Source of the DNA: an uncultured Janibacter sp.
Lineage (GTDB): Bacteria > Actinomycetota > Actinomycetes > Actinomycetales > Dermatophilaceae
NCBI GenBank assembly: GCA_946222495.1
Contig: CAMICF010000056.1
Span: forward strand, 1-14,551
DNA: 14,551 bases
Direction: 5' to 3'
Below the pieces are notes generated by a model. The model saw nothing but the letters and a program-made list of their open reading frames with translations. It made no database searches and was not told the DNA's origin. The position numbers and the translations under genes are program-made. Shown here piece by piece: positions 13,246 through 14,551 of this stretch; position 1 is the stretch's first letter, and each line of letters starts with the position of its first letter.

Positions 13246-14471
13246 GCCCGCTTGGTCTCGAGGAACTCGGCGATGCGGCCGATGGCCTCTGTGAGCACGT
13301 CCTCGTCGGGCAGGGTCACGAGACGGAAGTGGTCGGTGTCCGGCCAGTTGAACCCGGTGCCGTGGGTGACGAGGATCTTCTTCGCCTGGAGCAGCTCGAT
13401 GACGAAGGCCTCGTCGTCCTCGATCCGGTACACCTCGGGGTCGAGGCGGGGGAAGCAGTAGAGCGCTCCCTTCGGCTCGACGCAGCTCACGCCGGGGATC
13501 TCATTGAGCAGGCGCGAGGCGAGCTTGATCTGGTCGTGGTACCGGCCGCCGGGGACGATGAGCTCGTCGATGGACTGGTATCCGCCGAGCGCGGTCTGGA
13601 TCGTGTGCTGCGCAGGGACGTTGGAGCACATGCGCATGTTGGCGAGGAGGGTCAGGCCCTCGAGGAAGTCCTCGGCCTCGTGCTTCGGCCCCGAGATCAT
13701 CACCCAGCCGGCGCGGTAGCCGCAGACCCGGTAGGCCTTGGACAGCCCCGAGAAGGTGAGGCAGAGGACGTCGTCGCCGGCGAAGGCGGCCGCGTGGTGG
13801 TGGACGGCGTCGTCGAAGATGATCTTCTCGTAGATCTCGTCGGCCATGACGACGAGATCGTGGCGGCGGGCGATGTCGACGAGCCCGCGCACGATCTCCG
13901 GCGAGTAGACCGCGCCCGTCGGGTTGTTCGGGTTGATGATGACGATCGCGTGGGTGTTGTCGGTGATCTTGGCCTCGATGTCGGCGAGGTCCGGGTTCCA
14001 GCCGTTGTCCTCGTCACAGCGGTAGTGCACCGGTGTGCCGCCGGCGAGGGAGACCGCGCCGGTCCACAGGGGGTAGTCCGGGGCCGGGATGAGGATCTCG
14101 TTGCCGTTGTCCACGAAGGCCTGCAGCACGAGCGAGATCAGCTCGGAGACGCCGTTGCCGATGTAGACGTCCTCGACGGTCGTGTCCCGCAGGCCGCGCG
14201 ACTGGTAGTACTGCGCCACAGCGGTCCTCGCCGAGTAGATGCCCTTGCTGTCGACGTAGCCCTGGGCCTCCGGGAGGTGCCGGGTCATGTCGGCGACGAT
14301 CGCCTCCGGGGCCTCGAAGCCGAAGGGGGCGGTGTTGCCGATGTTCAGCTTGAGGATCTTGTGGCCCTCGGCCTCGAGTCGCTGCGCCTCGACGAGGATG
14401 GGCCCCCGCACGTCGTAACGGACGTCCCTGAGCTTCCGGCTCTGTCGGATCTGGCGCATGGATCGCATCAT
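13242..14471 (-). CDS. alaA: Class I PLP aminotransferase, alanine aminotransferase (AlaA) type
   Basis: A 409-residue fold-type I aminotransferase that most likely makes alanine from pyruvate and glutamate; relatives are often labelled aspartate aminotransferase. Landmarks: KLNIGNTAPFGFEAP (41-55), ANGV-like GNGVSELIS (105-113), PDYPLW (131-136), NPNNPTG (180-186), MADEIYEK (209-216), Schiff-base Lys245 in SGLSKAYRVCGYRAGW, and substrate carboxylate Arg383 in FRLVTLP. The length and the SRKLRDVRYDVRGPILVEA start match AlaA and its mycobacterial counterpart. ATG 14471 follows GGGGGTGAG; ATG 14468 or 14459 is possible, and ATG 14507 would lie inside leader hairpins. It is first in an operon with two crcB genes. 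The leader structure may control it. Confidence 0.93.
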   Translation of the reverse strand: MMRSMRQIRQSRKLRDVRYDVRGPILVEAQRLEAEGHKILKLNIGNTAPFGFEAPEAIVADMTRHLPEAQGYVDSKGIYSARTAVAQYYQSRGLRDTTVEDVYIGNGVSELISLVLQAFVDNGNEILIPAPDYPLWTGAVSLAGGTPVHYRCDEDNGWNPDLADIEAKITDNTHAIVIINPNNPTGAVYSPEIVRGLVDIARRHDLVVMADEIYEKIIFDDAVHHHAAAFAGDDVLCLTFSGLSKAYRVCGYRAGWVMISGPKHEAEDFLEGLTLLANMRMCSNVPAQHTIQTALGGYQSIDELIVPGGRYHDQIKLASRLLNEIPGVSCVEPKGALYCFPRLDPEVYRIEDDEAFVIELLQAKKILVTHGTGFNWPDTDHFRLVTLPDEDVLTEAIGRIAEFLETKRA

Positions 14472-14485
14472 CTCACCCCCGCCCC

Positions 14486-14551
14486 CACGAGGTGCTGCAG
14501 GCAGCATCTCGTGAGACGTGCCGTAGCTCGAGATGCGGCCGACGCCACGAG
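14486..14551. promoter_or_regulatory. Three-arm repeat in the leader of the aminotransferase-crcB operon
   Basis: Arms with consensus CWCGAGRTGCKGC occur at 14486-14498 (direct), 14501-14513 (inverted) and 14527-14539 (direct); CACGAG at 14546-14551 may begin a fourth copy cut by the window edge. The middle arm can pair with either neighbour: with the first (12 of 13 pairs, 2-nt gap) or the last (12 of 14 pairs, 13-nt gap). In the minus-strand mRNA the 3'-most arm sits next to the G-rich ribosome site. This could be an attenuator-like switch, a set of operators, or a copy of an intergenic repeat. Confidence 0.5.

Noticed and set aside
14472..14551. Fluoride riboswitch upstream of the crcB operon
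   Set aside because: I looked for the conserved crcB-motif pseudoknot and loop sequence and did not find it. The inverted repeats there have a different layout. The leader is cut by the window edge, so it could still lie further upstream.
1..14551. Transposon, phage, CRISPR or defence island
   Set aside because: No transposase, integrase, terminal inverted repeats with target duplications, spaced repeats or defence-gene motifs were seen. Codon and base use look even across the window.

Overview
The window is chromosomal DNA from a very GC-rich actinobacterium. Several things point this way: strong G/C bias at third codon positions, frequent GTG starts, ATGA/GTGA stop-start overlaps, TANNNT-type -10 boxes placed 6-7 nt before start codons (leaderless transcripts), and protein families typical of the class. 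Gene content would fit the Intrasporangiaceae (for example Janibacter or Knoellia), but that placement is inference. I see no mobile element, CRISPR array, rRNA or tRNA gene.

Left part (1-5838). The window opens inside the 3' end of an acyl-CoA dehydrogenase gene that ends in a strong hairpin. Directly after it come an orphan ParA-type ATPase and a secreted subtilisin-like protease, both on +. A 20-bp perfect inverted repeat separates the protease from a convergent two-component system: a membrane histidine kinase translationally coupled to a NarL/LuxR-type response regulator. Divergent from the kinase is a multi-spanning GAP/LysE-type membrane protein, which overlaps the next minus-strand gene tail-to-tail by 14 bp.

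Middle (5825-11889, all minus). Read in the direction of transcription, the order is TetR regulator, MarR regulator, icmF, two small DUF202 membrane proteins, and a BtuF/TroA-fold protein with no signal peptide. IcmF is a fused adenosylcobalamin-dependent isobutyryl-CoA mutase carrying its own G-protein chaperone domain. A shared motif, CTAGGA-N2-TCC, sits on the -10 regions of both the marR gene and icmF. This suggests that the MarR protein represses itself and icmF. Decayed tandem copies of an intergenic repeat lie between marR and icmF.

Right part (11890-14551). A DUF1772-type membrane protein is divergent from the TetR gene across a 13-bp palindrome present twice, 18 bp apart. Convergent with it is a tight operon: an alanine-type aminotransferase followed by two crcB (Fluc fluoride channel) genes, each junction a 4-base GTGA overlap. 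The two CrcB proteins each lack a different one of the two pore phenylalanines, consistent with a heterodimeric channel. The leader of this operon, at the window edge, holds three related 13-14 base arms that could form mutually exclusive hairpins.

Most genes here are ordinary actinobacterial families. The parts most worth a second look are regulatory: the MarR-IcmF operator pair, the TetR operator pair, the three-arm leader of the aminotransferase-fluoride operon, and the repeated use of leaderless starts.
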